Shown here in pieces: positions 20,597 to 31,169 of a stretch of DNA of 64,000 nucleotides. Position numbers and translations under genes: made by a program. The stretch's first letter is position 1. Each line of letters starts with the position of its first letter. The stretch spans positions 124,001 to 188,000 of the forward strand of contig JAADJZ010000014.1 of the NCBI GenBank assembly GCA_011032825.1, read 5' to 3'. The notes below the pieces were generated by a model. That model was not told the DNA's origin. It was given only the letters and a program-made list of their open reading frames with translations, and ran no database searches. This DNA is from Massariosphaeria phaeospora (Eukaryota; Ascomycota; Dothideomycetes; Pleosporales).

Positions 20597-21299
20597 TTTT
20601 GAGGCGATCAACGACCTCGGGACCCTCGCATTGCAGGGGAACGTGACCCCTTTCGAATTTGGAGATAGATGCGAACGATTTTCAAGAACTTGATTGATAT
20701 TACAGGATTTTCGGCAGGGTCAAGAGTATGCGGGTGTTTATGGCAGTTTTTGTAGCGTTTACCACATGGGAGCACATGGATGGAGAAGCGGTGTCTTCAA
20801 GCTGCCTTTGAGGTTGAGTCGATGACTCATGAGATGGATTGCGCTAAGCGATAGGCGTTACTACAAGTGGATATATATCATGAATCTACATGGGACTACG
20901 CCCCGAATGCTATTTTGTTTATTTACTACGCAATGAGGTCGTATTACTATTTTCGCATGCAACATCTCTCTGAATATTGACCTTTCTTCGATTCTGGAAC
21001 AAATTCAAGAGCATTTTTGTGGTCCGTTTCTTCCACAGAGCAGCAGGCACGCTGATTGGCTGGTTTTCGACCACGCTAGTATCGATTTGGTATGGTCGCA
21101 TAATTACGTAATCGGAAAATCTAAATTCTCTTCGGCGTCCTGTTCATCGCATCCGCTTCCACCTCCCACCATCTGCCTTTCCCACGAAAAATCCCTCCTT
21201 AGTGTTTCCGTGGTTTTGAGCAAAGCTCCCGTACGCAGATTACTCTTGCTTTAAGCTTGCCGGCTTTGTATTACTTCATTTTGTATAACCCGGGAAGAT
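20597..21299. other. intergenic spacer, no gene seen
   Basis: It holds the 3' UTR of the CCCH gene and the leader of the F-box-like gene. The middle (20880-21120) is AT-rich. No supported gene or structured RNA. Confidence 0.5.
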
Positions 21300-22934
21300 A
21301 TGGACCAACTCCCGCAGGAACTGGTCGACCGAATTTGTAGCTATCTCGACGCCGAAGGTTTACGAACCACCTATAATGTCTCGTCGAAACTTCGGAGGGC
21401 GGCCGAAGAGCATGCAGAACAGCACAGAACTCAATCTCGGGACTTGACTCACGTGAACGAACGGGCTTTCGTTAGCCGTTACGGTGGTTTTCGGCTTCGC
21501 TATCTTGAAGATGTTGAGTTCACAACCAGTTTCGGAGACCTGGACGCCTTTGCCGACGGATACGATTGCCGTGAAAGCGCTGATGAACAACACCATAAAT
21601 ATTCTATGTTGACCTATCATATTCAAGATCTCTTCAGGATACTCAAGATGGTAGAGGAGCGTGCGGGCGATAGAAACCGCGGGAAATATCAACTTACAAT
21701 ATACAGTCTCCCTCAGGACTACACCAACAATGAGTATCGCTGTCCTCACCGGGAACATGAGCAATGGCGAACTCACCTAACTGAGCCCGAGACTCTCCCC
21801 TACATCATGTCTGTTCAGTCTCTAGAGCTACCTAACGGAGGAGATAGGGCAAAACTTGATTATCGGGTTGTGCTCGACCTCATCTCCCGATTTCCAAACC
21901 TGGAGTGTCTTGATTGCCATCTTGGAAACTATGAGTGGACTCCCAGGTATAAGCATGAGCCTGCGAATACACTTATTTACGATTACGACGGGCCCCGCCG
22001 GGACACAAGGCATAGTTTCGGTGACGCGATCAAGACGATTATAATACCCGAGTCCCTTCAACATGTAAACTTAGACTTTCTTCGCGATGACGCAGACGAC
22101 CTCGACCACTGGAAGGCCATGCCGAATCTTGTCAGTCCTGCATTGAAAGACCCTTTCAGTACCAGTCTGCGGATCTTATCCTACCATCTCAAGGAAATCA
22201 CTCTCCGTGTGCAAGCGGATGAGACCTTGTTCTGGCCCCAGGATGGTTCGACACCGGTTTGGCCCCATCTTCAATACATTCGTGTCATGTTCCATATGGT
22301 GTCACCGTCAGGAACTTGGTATTTCGAAGGGCCAGGAGGCGAAGGCGGAGGGTCAACCGGCTACGAAGTCAACGAGTCTTCGTACCCACCGCTTGAAGCC
22401 ACTGAGGAGGACAAATTCTTAGATGCTGAGTCCAAAGCGTGGAGAAGGGGCCTCTGGAATACGTCCGATTTTTGTTTCCGCATATCGCCGAGCGAGAGCA
22501 CATTGGGACCGTTTCTCGCAAGTTTTGCCAAAGCCGCAGCAAACATGCCAGCATTGAAAAGCGCTTTGTTATGGTCATCTCTTCGGTGGACGGTGGACCG
22601 AGGCTCGCCCAATGAGCGTGAACAATTTGACTACTTTCAGCCTCCCCAAGAATTCTTTCAAAGTCCTCGCCGGCGCTCTGGGTGGGGGGTGATGTACGAT
22701 CGTTCTGGGAACTACCCAGCATTGACCTTGACTTCACGAGATCCCAACTGCAAGGCTCGCGAACTATGGTGGAAAGTGGGGAAATGGCGTCCCAGTCCAC
22801 AGCTGCATGATCTTTTTCAAAACATTGGTCGTCGGGAGCATGGCGAGGCATTGATAGAGCACTGGCATGACGATGAAGGCAGTCAACGATCGGTTCCGCA
22901 GTGGCTTTTTGAGGAACTTACGCCGGCGGAGTAG
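21300..22934 (+). CDS. F-box-like protein
   Basis: A single-exon gene of 544 residues. The N-terminus MDQLPQELVDRICSYLD, with following Leu/Val positions, matches the start of an F-box, the short motif that binds Skp1 in SCF ubiquitin ligases. The rest is a long region with leucine-spaced segments (VLDLISRFPNLECLDC, LKEITLRV) typical of fungal F-box proteins with degenerate leucine-rich repeats. It contains an HRE/HEQW motif and many Trp and Tyr residues, but no recognisable enzyme domain. The substrate it would recruit is unknown. Confidence 0.7.
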   Translation: MDQLPQELVDRICSYLDAEGLRTTYNVSSKLRRAAEEHAEQHRTQSRDLTHVNERAFVSRYGGFRLRYLEDVEFTTSFGDLDAFADGYDCRESADEQHHKYSMLTYHIQDLFRILKMVEERAGDRNRGKYQLTIYSLPQDYTNNEYRCPHREHEQWRTHLTEPETLPYIMSVQSLELPNGGDRAKLDYRVVLDLISRFPNLECLDCHLGNYEWTPRYKHEPANTLIYDYDGPRRDTRHSFGDAIKTIIIPESLQHVNLDFLRDDADDLDHWKAMPNLVSPALKDPFSTSLRILSYHLKEITLRVQADETLFWPQDGSTPVWPHLQYIRVMFHMVSPSGTWYFEGPGGEGGGSTGYEVNESSYPPLEATEEDKFLDAESKAWRRGLWNTSDFCFRISPSESTLGPFLASFAKAAANMPALKSALLWSSLRWTVDRGSPNEREQFDYFQPPQEFFQSPRRRSGWGVMYDRSGNYPALTLTSRDPNCKARELWWKVGKWRPSPQLHDLFQNIGRREHGEALIEHWHDDEGSQRSVPQWLFEELTPAE

Positions 22935-23336
22935 TGCTCAACAGTTGACTGGATGATGTATCTGTAAGAGCCCTGGAGTAGCGTTGTCTACACTCTGTGT
23001 AAAACAACTAAAGTACCCCTTACAAACTCTCTCAAACAATGCCCACGCAAATAAGCGAGCACCAATGAGTATTATGCGATTATGACATACCTCCATTAAC
23101 GTAAAAGCACGATCTACTAGGTAGGCATCCAATAGCAAAACCTCCGTCGACAGGTCCTAAGCATCGCGAAGATAGGCCCGGATCATAAACCCGAAAAGTA
23201 TCAGGCAGAAAAGAAAGCTAACACTGGAGAGATATGCACCGTCGAGTTTTTACCAAGGAACGAAGTCACATATGTATTCGCTGCAGCAGCCTGAACCAAT
23301 TCTCCGCTTAGCTCATTAGGGGGGCGTACATGCCCC

Positions 23337-23698
23337 GCGACACCTCCGGGCATGGACACCAGCCAGTGAGCATCATGTTTAATGCAGTTTAGTAGTGTTT
23401 CAAACATGTAAGTATAGGTCTGTGCTGTTAGGGATGAGCTAGAACGCTGGGAATGCTATGGAGACTGTACATCCTTCAATTCTACCCCGGATCGCGAAAC
23501 GTGGATCTTTCTGATCTTGGGGAAACCATGGCGCGCTATGCTAACGTGTGTAGGTTTCACATGCTATGCGACACATGCGGGCAGGGACACTAGCCACTGA
23601 GTATTGCGGAAATGACAGTGTCGATTTGTCAAGACGGTGGGATGGATCCTACCCCGGATCGCGAAACGTGGATCTTTCTGATTCTGGGGATACCATGG
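23337..23698. repeat. two diverged copies of a two-block tandem repeat
   Basis: Block A occurs at 23337-23372 and 23568-23603 (about 30 of 36 bases match). Block B occurs at 23482-23531 and 23649-23698 (47 of 50 match, containing CCCCGGATCGCGAAACGTGG). The order A-B-A-B shows a tandem duplication with different spacer lengths. Confidence 0.8.
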
Positions 23699-24167
23699 TG
23701 TGGCTATAAATGTAACTCTGTGAGTCACACACGGATGGGTTTTGCGACTCCTCCGATGAAGGGGTCTTAGTTTTTGGCGTGTGCGGAGTGGTTTCCGTTG
23801 TGTGGGGCGGAGCTGTCAGAACCATGGATCGAGTGCCCGATGATTCTGTGAAGTTCCTGAGTCTCGGAGTGAGTGATCCGTGACTTCTGTCTGTCTTCTT
23901 ATATGTATCACTGTACTTGTCCACATCCTCCGAGACACATCCAACACTTTCTCGGCCGTTCTTGTTACTTCACAATCCAACGCCGCCGCTTATAAGATCT
24001 TTGAAAACCACCCATTCTTGACCTCATCTTGCGCATCGCAAGCCACCACATTCACGCTCCAAATCTGCACCGAACAGCTCCATCTCCGCCTGTCAACTCG
24101 CGGTGAAGCTGGCCCTGGCCCCCCACCCGCCTTCCACGCTGCTCTCGCTTACCCCGCCTTGGCAACC

Positions 24168-24212
24168 GCTAGCGCCACTTTCGCTAGCGCCACTTTCGCT
24201 AGCGCCACGCTA
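24168..24212 (+). repeat. 15-bp minisatellite, three copies
   Basis: The unit CGCTAGCGCCACTTT is present at 24168 and 24183, with a third, variant copy at 24198. Each unit contains the 8-bp palindrome CGCTAGCG. It lies about 100 bases before the ATG of the next gene, so probably in its leader. Confidence 0.8.
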
Positions 24213-24312
24213 ACGCACTCAACCACTTCTGCGGCCGGCGCCTCTTCTCGCACAACACCAACTCACAAACTCTGCCCCACCGCCACGCTATAATAAGCTA
24301 ACTTCTTGCACT

Positions 24313-25980
24313 ATGTCCCAGACGTCGGAAACGATGTCTGCGACGTACCGCCACGCGTTCGTCCAGACGCGGCCGCTGCCAAACCTGGCCGCGTTTGTGG
24401 CGTGCTACGGCCGCGAGCCCGAAGCGGACAGAGTTGAGTTTGGCTTGAGGGCCCTAGGTCGGCTCGGCCCTGATAATGTGTATGAGCCGATGCATAGCAA
24501 GAAGTTTGACCACGCGGCCCCGGAGTTCGCCCCGTCTTATGAGATCAGTGGTTTCCAGACCAGCACGCCCCAGGAGAGCCAAGCTGCCCTCGCTGCTGCT
24601 CAAAAAGATGCCGCTGAGACTGTTGCCCGTTTCTACCCCATCGGCCACCGGAAGGGAGTGCACATGCAAACTCAACCCAATCAGCGCAAGATTGCACACT
24701 CGGAGCAGTTCCCTGTCCGGCTGCAACTTGATGCGCTTGGCGGGGACGACAACGCGCCGGTGATGAGGGCCCCTCTCCTCCCCAACATTGTCGGAGAGCC
24801 CATCGTCTTGTATCACATCCCAACGGTACCTCGCGATCGCAGAGAGCGCGAGGATGAGCCCATGCCCGACTATGCAGGGCTAGAGTATTCTGCCCCCAAC
24901 AGTGGAATACTTGAGTTCTTCCGGTACCTAGTACCAATCACTCGTCCTGCTCCCGTGGTCTTGGCTACACCGGTCCCTTCAGTCCCCACGCCCGCGCCCT
25001 CCTCGGAAGCGGAGACGTTCTCAGAAGCGGAAATTCCGGCCACACAACCCGCGAAGCCAAGCCCTGCCTCGTTCACTACCCCGTGTGCCTCGCCTGCTCT
25101 GCAGCCACTGGACGAGAGCACGTTGACCGTGGTGACTCCAGAAGGCGGTCCTCGATTCACGCGAGACCGGCCACGTTTCCCCAAGCGCGCGGCAGCAAAG
25201 TCCTGTACGCCAGATCGGAGCCAGACCCCCGCGACCAGCCGACACACGCCTTGCACGCCCGATTCAAACTGCGAGCCCACTGGAGGCCAAGCTCCGGTCC
25301 CAAATTACACACCAGCTGCAGAGCTTACTCCCGTGGCATCCCGCACTGCGACCAGGAGCTGCACTCCAGCTTCGGCGCCTCGCAAACGAGCCCGTGCCAA
25401 CACTCCACTCTCCACCACTGCTCCCAGCCAGCACGGTCCATCCAGACAAGTGCCCTCCAAACAGCCTGAGAGGCAGCCTCCGCCACCACTAGGAGATCTA
25501 TCGGCCGCGGTGGGCAAGCTAGCAGTTGCAAAGCCAGCAAGAGGCGAGGCAGCGAGAAAACCGCTGACTACGGCCCTGGGAAATCCGACGCCGCAGACGC
25601 CGACAGGTGGCAATGCAACCCGTCCCTTGAAGCGCGGACCTCCAGCATCATACAGCGACGAGCGCGAGATGAACAACGCAAAGCGCGCCAAGAAGTACCA
25701 CGTCAGCCCTGAGAGAGAACCAGAACCCCAGAAACCCACAGTCGCGCAGTCCAGCACTCTCGCAAAGAAGCCCGAGCTGAACAACCTCGCTGCCGCGCAA
25801 ATGAAGACTCTCGAAAACAAGCTCCCGGCCAAATCGCAGAAGCAGGGACAGGCCGCACCACAGACCCAAATCGGCGCCATCGGCAAGCAACGCGGCGTGG
25901 TGATGAAAGATCTCCCTCTACGCAAAGCCCGACCTCTCCGCCAGGCCTTCCAGCCTTACACCCCACCGCACCGTCGCTGA
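24313..25980 (+). CDS. hypothetical Ser/Thr/Pro-rich protein
   Basis: A single-exon frame of 555 residues (the second Met at 24334 is an alternative start). The first ~200 residues look folded (TYRHAFVQTRPLPNLAAFVACYGREPEADR, in part, and a YHIPTVPRDRRERED segment). The remainder is disordered, rich in Thr, Pro, Ser, Ala and Lys, with many (S/T)-P sites and repeated CTP motifs (SCTPDRSQTP, PCTPDS, SCTPAS). Basic patches such as RKRAR could be nuclear localisation signals, and TP/SP sites could be kinase targets. No domain is recognised. It lies between the two CCCH genes on the same strand. Confidence 0.6.
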   Translation: MSQTSETMSATYRHAFVQTRPLPNLAAFVACYGREPEADRVEFGLRALGRLGPDNVYEPMHSKKFDHAAPEFAPSYEISGFQTSTPQESQAALAAAQKDAAETVARFYPIGHRKGVHMQTQPNQRKIAHSEQFPVRLQLDALGGDDNAPVMRAPLLPNIVGEPIVLYHIPTVPRDRREREDEPMPDYAGLEYSAPNSGILEFFRYLVPITRPAPVVLATPVPSVPTPAPSSEAETFSEAEIPATQPAKPSPASFTTPCASPALQPLDESTLTVVTPEGGPRFTRDRPRFPKRAAAKSCTPDRSQTPATSRHTPCTPDSNCEPTGGQAPVPNYTPAAELTPVASRTATRSCTPASAPRKRARANTPLSTTAPSQHGPSRQVPSKQPERQPPPPLGDLSAAVGKLAVAKPARGEAARKPLTTALGNPTPQTPTGGNATRPLKRGPPASYSDEREMNNAKRAKKYHVSPEREPEPQKPTVAQSSTLAKKPELNNLAAAQMKTLENKLPAKSQKQGQAAPQTQIGAIGKQRGVVMKDLPLRKARPLRQAFQPYTPPHRR

Positions 25981-27348
25981 ACCCACTCCCAGACAGGCGG
26001 CACGAGCGAAACGAAACACACCCGAATTGTGGCTCCACAAAGCCTCCCGAAGCGCGTCAGAAGAAACGTGCAGCGTCAATCAAAAAGAAACGCATAAGAG
26101 GCGGAGTACACTCAAACCCTTTTCCTTCCTTCCACACACACCCCATCACCCCATTACAGACAGCCTTTCAAAAAACAAGAAAACACAAACGCTGACAAAA
26201 AAAATACACTTCATTTATGCCATATCCGTGTGTTCCCATCAAGGGACGCGGCTTTTCCATACACAACCTAGAACGCTGAATGGCTCTGGCTGAACCCTTT
26301 TCTCAAAGTTTAACTGCACAGTACCATACGTAACTGTGAGAGGCGTTTTTCCTCCCCAAGCTGTTATAACATGCAGCGTTTCAGCCCTGTTCTTCTTTTC
26401 CTTTCATTCATGTCTTTGCATTGCGCGCGCGCATCACCGGGCGTCTGGCGTCGGGCGTTTTTCATGCGATGGTCGGCACTTTGCGATGGCGTCCTCGGGG
26501 CCGGGTTCTCAGTGTTGTGCTGCAGAACGGCCGGGGGTTTTTATCCGTCATTGAGAGTTCATCAGAGCGTGAGGGCTTGGGTTGAGGGGGGCTTGGGGGA
26601 CGGCACATATATCATGGTTCTGGCTCTTTTCACGGCTAGGATGCATGGATGAATTGGTGGACGGCAGATGACAGACTGATAGTCTAAGCGAAGCTGAACT
26701 GAGAACTACTTTGAGAAACTTAGAATTAAGATGAAAAAAACATTGGATAATTAAGTATGAGTCTTATGGGTGACTTTGCCTACGTGATCCACGTCGAGCT
26801 TCTGGGATTCATACTAACACTGCAGAGTCTTCACGAAAGCTTCACACCTCCAAGCAATCCTCTAAGATCGACGTGCCAGATATCCATATCAGTGAAATTC
26901 CACGCTCCGTTCCGTTCATCCAGCACTCACTGCTCTCTTCCAAACGACAATCCCACACCATCCATCTCTATTCCCCTCATTTCGCTCCCCGACTACACAT
27001 AGTCACTTCCCAACCAGTTCAGTTCAGTTCACCCCGCAGTTTTCACAAACAGCATGGTTGCTAGCACCTCTCCCGCCCGCCGCACGGACCATATCACAAC
27101 CCTTCCCAGCACACCCTTTCCCTCGACAATCAGCAACCCAACCCCTCCCATTCATAAGCTCCGCACAATACCCGTTTGTTCCCCACCCCACCCATGCTAG
27201 TGCGTGGACCCACACCAGCCTTCTTCTAAATCCTCGATCTCCCCGACACACCACCACCACCTCCACCACCACACCACCGTCACCGCCGCCGTCTCTGCAC
27301 ATCCCCCGACCCAAACCAGCAGCGACACAGACACAGACATAGACAGAG
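25981..27348. other. intergenic spacer, no gene seen
   Basis: It contains the 3' UTR of the preceding gene and, from about 26820, a CT-rich leader for the second CCCH gene with a CCACCACCACCTCCACC-type microsatellite at about 27248-27290. Open frames here are low-complexity and not supported. Confidence 0.5.
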
Positions 27349-30016
27349 ATGCCGCGTTCCACCGCTCTCGACGCGCACCCGCAGCTCCTCGAAACCCTCG
27401 TCAAGAAGCGCACGCACGACGACGGCGCCGAGCGGAGCACCTCCCCGCCTTCCACTGTAACTCATACTCAGGTACGTAGTAGCCGTATCCCGCCCCTGCG
27501 AGCACTCAATCCCTCGCTCTTGACCACCATCTCCCCCAGCCGCTGAGCATACCAAACAGCACGCACACGCACAAACACAAACACTCCTGCGCTCAGCCCT
27601 GCAGCGCGCGCACAAGCGTGCGAAACTTTCGATCGAGAACGAGGGCGATGTGGGGGAAAGCACGAAGGTAAGCTAAGCGTTTGCTCGTAGAGGCGCGAGC
27701 GTGGCTGATGCAAGGCAGCAGCTACGAGCGATTGCGCAGCCTGGCTACGATGCAGCAGACCTCGAAGCTTATCGGAAGGTCAGGGCGGGGTTTGATAGCA
27801 AACTGCCGCAGGTGGTTAGGGAGATTCGCGAACGGCATGCTGAGGTTGATCCGTTTGGGTGTGGAGATGGCGGCTCGGCCGGGCATGTGGCTGCCGGGTC
27901 TTCTGGCCAGGACGTTGATCAGTTCAGCATGAAGCCGCAGTCCAGTTCGCAACTTCCGTATACGCGCCCTGAATCAGATGCGTCGGCGGAACATCAGGCC
28001 GAAGAGTCCTCAGGAGCGCCCAGCCCCAACCCTATATTACAGAACATCGAACGTTTCAAGAAGAGGAGTGCGGCGTTGCAAGAACAGTTCAGAGAGCGCC
28101 AGTTGCAGATTCGAGAGGAGATCAAGGAGAAACGTTTGCAGGTGATAAGGACTAAGATTGAGGCTGCGAGGCGAGAAGAGGGGGGCGGGGAGGAGGAAGG
28201 ACGGGGGAAACAGGAAGTTGGTGGACAGGAAGAGGCGGCTTGCCAGGAGCAGGTTCGCGAAGAGGTAGAAGTGCAGGGTCGATCGGAAGTTGATGAACAA
28301 GAAAAGATGCCGCCTACTGAAGAGCATCCTGTCTCCAGTGAAGATCCTTATCCAGAACAAGACGTGCCTGCCATATCTGATCCTCATCCAGAGGCAGAAG
28401 TTCCCGCCATCTCCGATCCTCATCCAGAGGAAAACGTCCCCGCCATCCCAAAGGAAGACTTGAACGCCCACTCCATCGCAAACAGACGCAAGGGCCACGA
28501 CTCCGAAGCCAAGCTGCTGACCCTCTACCTCGCCAGCCAAAAGTCACTGCCGCTTCCAGACTGGGTGTGCAGCCAGGACTTCTACTACGGCTGGCTCGCG
28601 CAGAACTGGCAGTACGTGCACGACGTGATCCATCAGCTTGTCCCGATCCAACTCGCCGACATCGACGGCGTCGCCAGGTTCGAGGTCGACTACATTGCCT
28701 GCGCCCAACATGCAGTACTGGCGTTGAAGCTGCTTCGCGGGGCGCCGGAGATGCTGCTCGCGACGGGATGGAAGGTCGAGCCGTTGCGGAAGCTTAGCGG
28801 TATGCTTGCTGAGTTTGGCGATATTGAGGAGTTGGCGAGTTTGAAGACGAAGGTGGATTGCGTGGGCAATGCGCTGCAAGATGCCATGATGAGCGTCGAG
28901 GCTGCTGCGCTGAAGCCGGAATCTCCTGCGAACTCGTTTCTCTCGGCCTCGACGGCTAGGGCTAGTTTCTCCTCGACGGGCTCGCAGTGGAGTAACAACA
29001 CAGTGGATACCACGCCGGCGACGTCTCCAGAAGTCGACCGCGGTCTGGTCGAGGATCCAGCGAAGCCGGTGGTGCAAGACACTCCGAGCAGGGCGCTCAT
29101 AGGCAGGATGTCAAAAGACGATCGAAGCGTCGATGTCTCGAGCGCAGTCCAAGTTCCGGACGTCAAGGAGGACGCTAGTCTCGCTCCAACTCGGGGTGAA
29201 GACACTCCTCATGACACCGAGGATTCCCTTTTCGTCCCCGAGGCTGACGGCCAGCACGTCAATGGATCCGGGGAGCAAGGTCAAGAGGCAGACCAGACGC
29301 TTTCCGCTCCCAAACCGGTGACCGACTTCTACGCCGAAGACTTCACAATGGATCTGGACGTCGCAGAACCCAGTATTAAGCCAGTCGTCCCCGTTCCCGC
29401 TGCCACTCCCACTCAGAGCGTTGCCACCACCCAAGCCGCTTCCTCGCGTCCGCTGTGCACGTTCTTCCAACGCGGCGCCTGCACCTTCGGCGATAAATGC
29501 CGATACCGCCACGAGCTCGCAGGACCGATGCTATCTACAGGACCAGTTCGACCCCAGTCCAAACGGGGACAAAGCTCCAAGAACAGCTCTCCATACGCGC
29601 GTCCTTATCCACAACCACAGCAGCTTGCTTCGACAGCCACAAAGTCAAAGAGACCTTGCCGGTTCTTCGGTTCGGTGGGTGGTTGCCGGAAAGGTGACGA
29701 CTGCCCGTTCGTTCACATCGCTACGACTCGCGACAGCAATTCTAGCCAACGTATTCCGATCGGTGTCGGTAACTTGGGCGAACGTGCCACCACCCATGAG
29801 AACACTGACGTCCACAACTCCCAACGTCGTCAGCACGCCCCTGAGAACCAGCCCAGCCACGACCCAGCCCCGCACCTCCGATTTCGACCTCCATTCCGGG
29901 ATCCGTCGAGAAATTCGCTGGAAGATGCAGCACCAGAATATTCCTCTGCCCACCGGCCACTAGATTACCCAACACCCCCGGAAAGCCGCACTCTGCCAAT
30001 ACCATGGCCGGTATGA
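27349..30016 (+). CDS. CCCH zinc-finger protein with two fingers
   Basis: Proposed exons 27349..27471, 27548..27667 and 27719..30016 stay in frame and give 846 residues. Intron 2 (51 bp, GTAAGC...GGCAG) is convincing. The acceptor of intron 1 (GAG at 27545-27547) is less so. Order: basic N-terminus (LVKKRTHDD, AHKRAKL), a Glu/Gln/Arg coiled coil, three 12-residue DPHPE repeats, a folded region of about 150 residues with many Trp and Leu (PDWVCSQDFYYGWLAQNW), a disordered part, then two fingers: CTFFQRGACTFGDKCRYRH (C-x7-C-x5-C-x3-H) and CRFFGSVGGCRKGDDCPFVH (C-x8-C-x5-C-x3-H). RNA binding is the likely role. The C-terminus may be extended by a further splice near 30013. Confidence 0.7.
28343..28450 (+). 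repeat. three tandem 36-bp coding repeats
   Basis: Each unit encodes 12 residues of the form DP(H/Y)PExxVPAIS. The second and third units are nearly identical in DNA, suggesting recent expansion in the disordered acidic part of the CCCH protein. Confidence 0.8.
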
Positions 30017-31169
30017 GCAGCTAAGCCAATATGCAATTAAATCGAGCCACAGGACAACTTCGCTAGTAGGACGGCCGAGAACCTCCGCGTTCTTGGACCC
30101 AGCGACTTTTGAAGTGTTCTGAATGGGCTAAGCGAGGCGCAGCGAAGCTATGGGACATGGTTGGACGTACGTCCGGACTCTGGCATGGTAGATGGTGGTT
30201 GGTTAATATGAAAGTTCACGGGTATGGCAAAGGAGTGAGGCAACATTGATACATGGTTTCGCGAGTTTCAAGATTCTTGTTTTTGAAGGATGGAAATAGG
30301 GTCATGAGTACGAGATGGGATTCGAGCGTTTTGGAGTTTCTGACTTTGAAAGAACGGAATAGGGATAACGAGATTTGGATGGTAACATACCTCGACGGTA
30401 TGTTCGGAATTATGCTTAGCGTTTGCTCCTTGAATTTTTTGATGTGGCAAAATGAATGAAATCGAGATTTTCGATATTGAGTTTGTGCAGTCGTTGTCAA
30501 TTGCTGCTGGATGAAATGGCATTATATCTGGAATAAGAGTGAATGTTTCAGTGGTACTCTGACAGACGCCTAGTTACAGGGTCAGCGTAGTCTCCGAGGA
30601 TGCAGAGGACCGGGACTGAGGCACGTGACGTATCTTTCACTCCGGCCAGCACTCTTGGCAGCTTGGCGCTTGATATGTCTTCCGTGCTATGAACTTGTAA
30701 CTTCGTGCGTAGATACTATAGAGAGTTCTCCCCATGTGAAGAGCCAGGAAGATTCTGGAACAGTTATACCGTAGCAAACCTTTGGCATGAGTATATGTTC
30801 AGCCACTGCACCCCCGAAAGCCCCAACACCTGCATCACCTCAATCTTCGTGGCTAGTGGCGTGGCGGCAATATGAAGGAATGCTGACAGGGAAGCGTCCA
30901 GGATCTGGAGAGATTGGAAATGAGGGAAAGCGTTGGCTGGTGGCGATCGTTACGTAGATGACAGGGGTTGCCTACTCGATAATCGCGTTCCCTTAGCTAC
31001 CGACTGGGGCGTTATGGTCACCCGTTCTCACCGATTTGCTGACTGGCGGAGTGGAGCTATTCCGTCATACCTTTGGACCGCTATATATTTCCATTATCTT
31101 CTTTACCTGATACCTCCCTCTATCTTGTACCAAACACCACCTGTGCTCAATCTGGACACATCGACAAGC
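30017..31169. other. intergenic spacer, no gene seen
   Basis: The spacer between the CCCH gene and the metalloprotease gene. A TATATATTT element at about 31082 lies roughly 85 bases before the protease ATG. No coding exon or repeat is supported. Confidence 0.5.

Larger units (their letters stand above)
22935..24312. other. intergenic spacer carrying diverged tandem duplications
   Basis: No gene can be supported across 1.4 kb. Two repeat families are present and listed separately (23337-23698 and 24168-24212). The minus-strand frame at 23649-23924 is Ser/Thr/Pro-rich and ends inside a repeat, and is not called as a gene. Confidence 0.5.

Noticed and set aside
23649..23924. 91-codon minus-strand frame rich in Ser, Thr and Pro
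   Set aside because: Low complexity, no motif, and it ends inside the duplicated block B; more likely repeat-derived.
30013..30115. Possible extra final exon of the second CCCH gene, extending the protein past the TGA at 30014-30016
   Set aside because: The frame after a GTATGA...CACAG segment is open and plausible, but the intron would be only 42 bp with a badly placed branch site, so the simple stop was kept.
30933..31169. Earlier start for the astacin gene
   Set aside because: It would place about 80 non-conserved residues ahead of a clear signal peptide.
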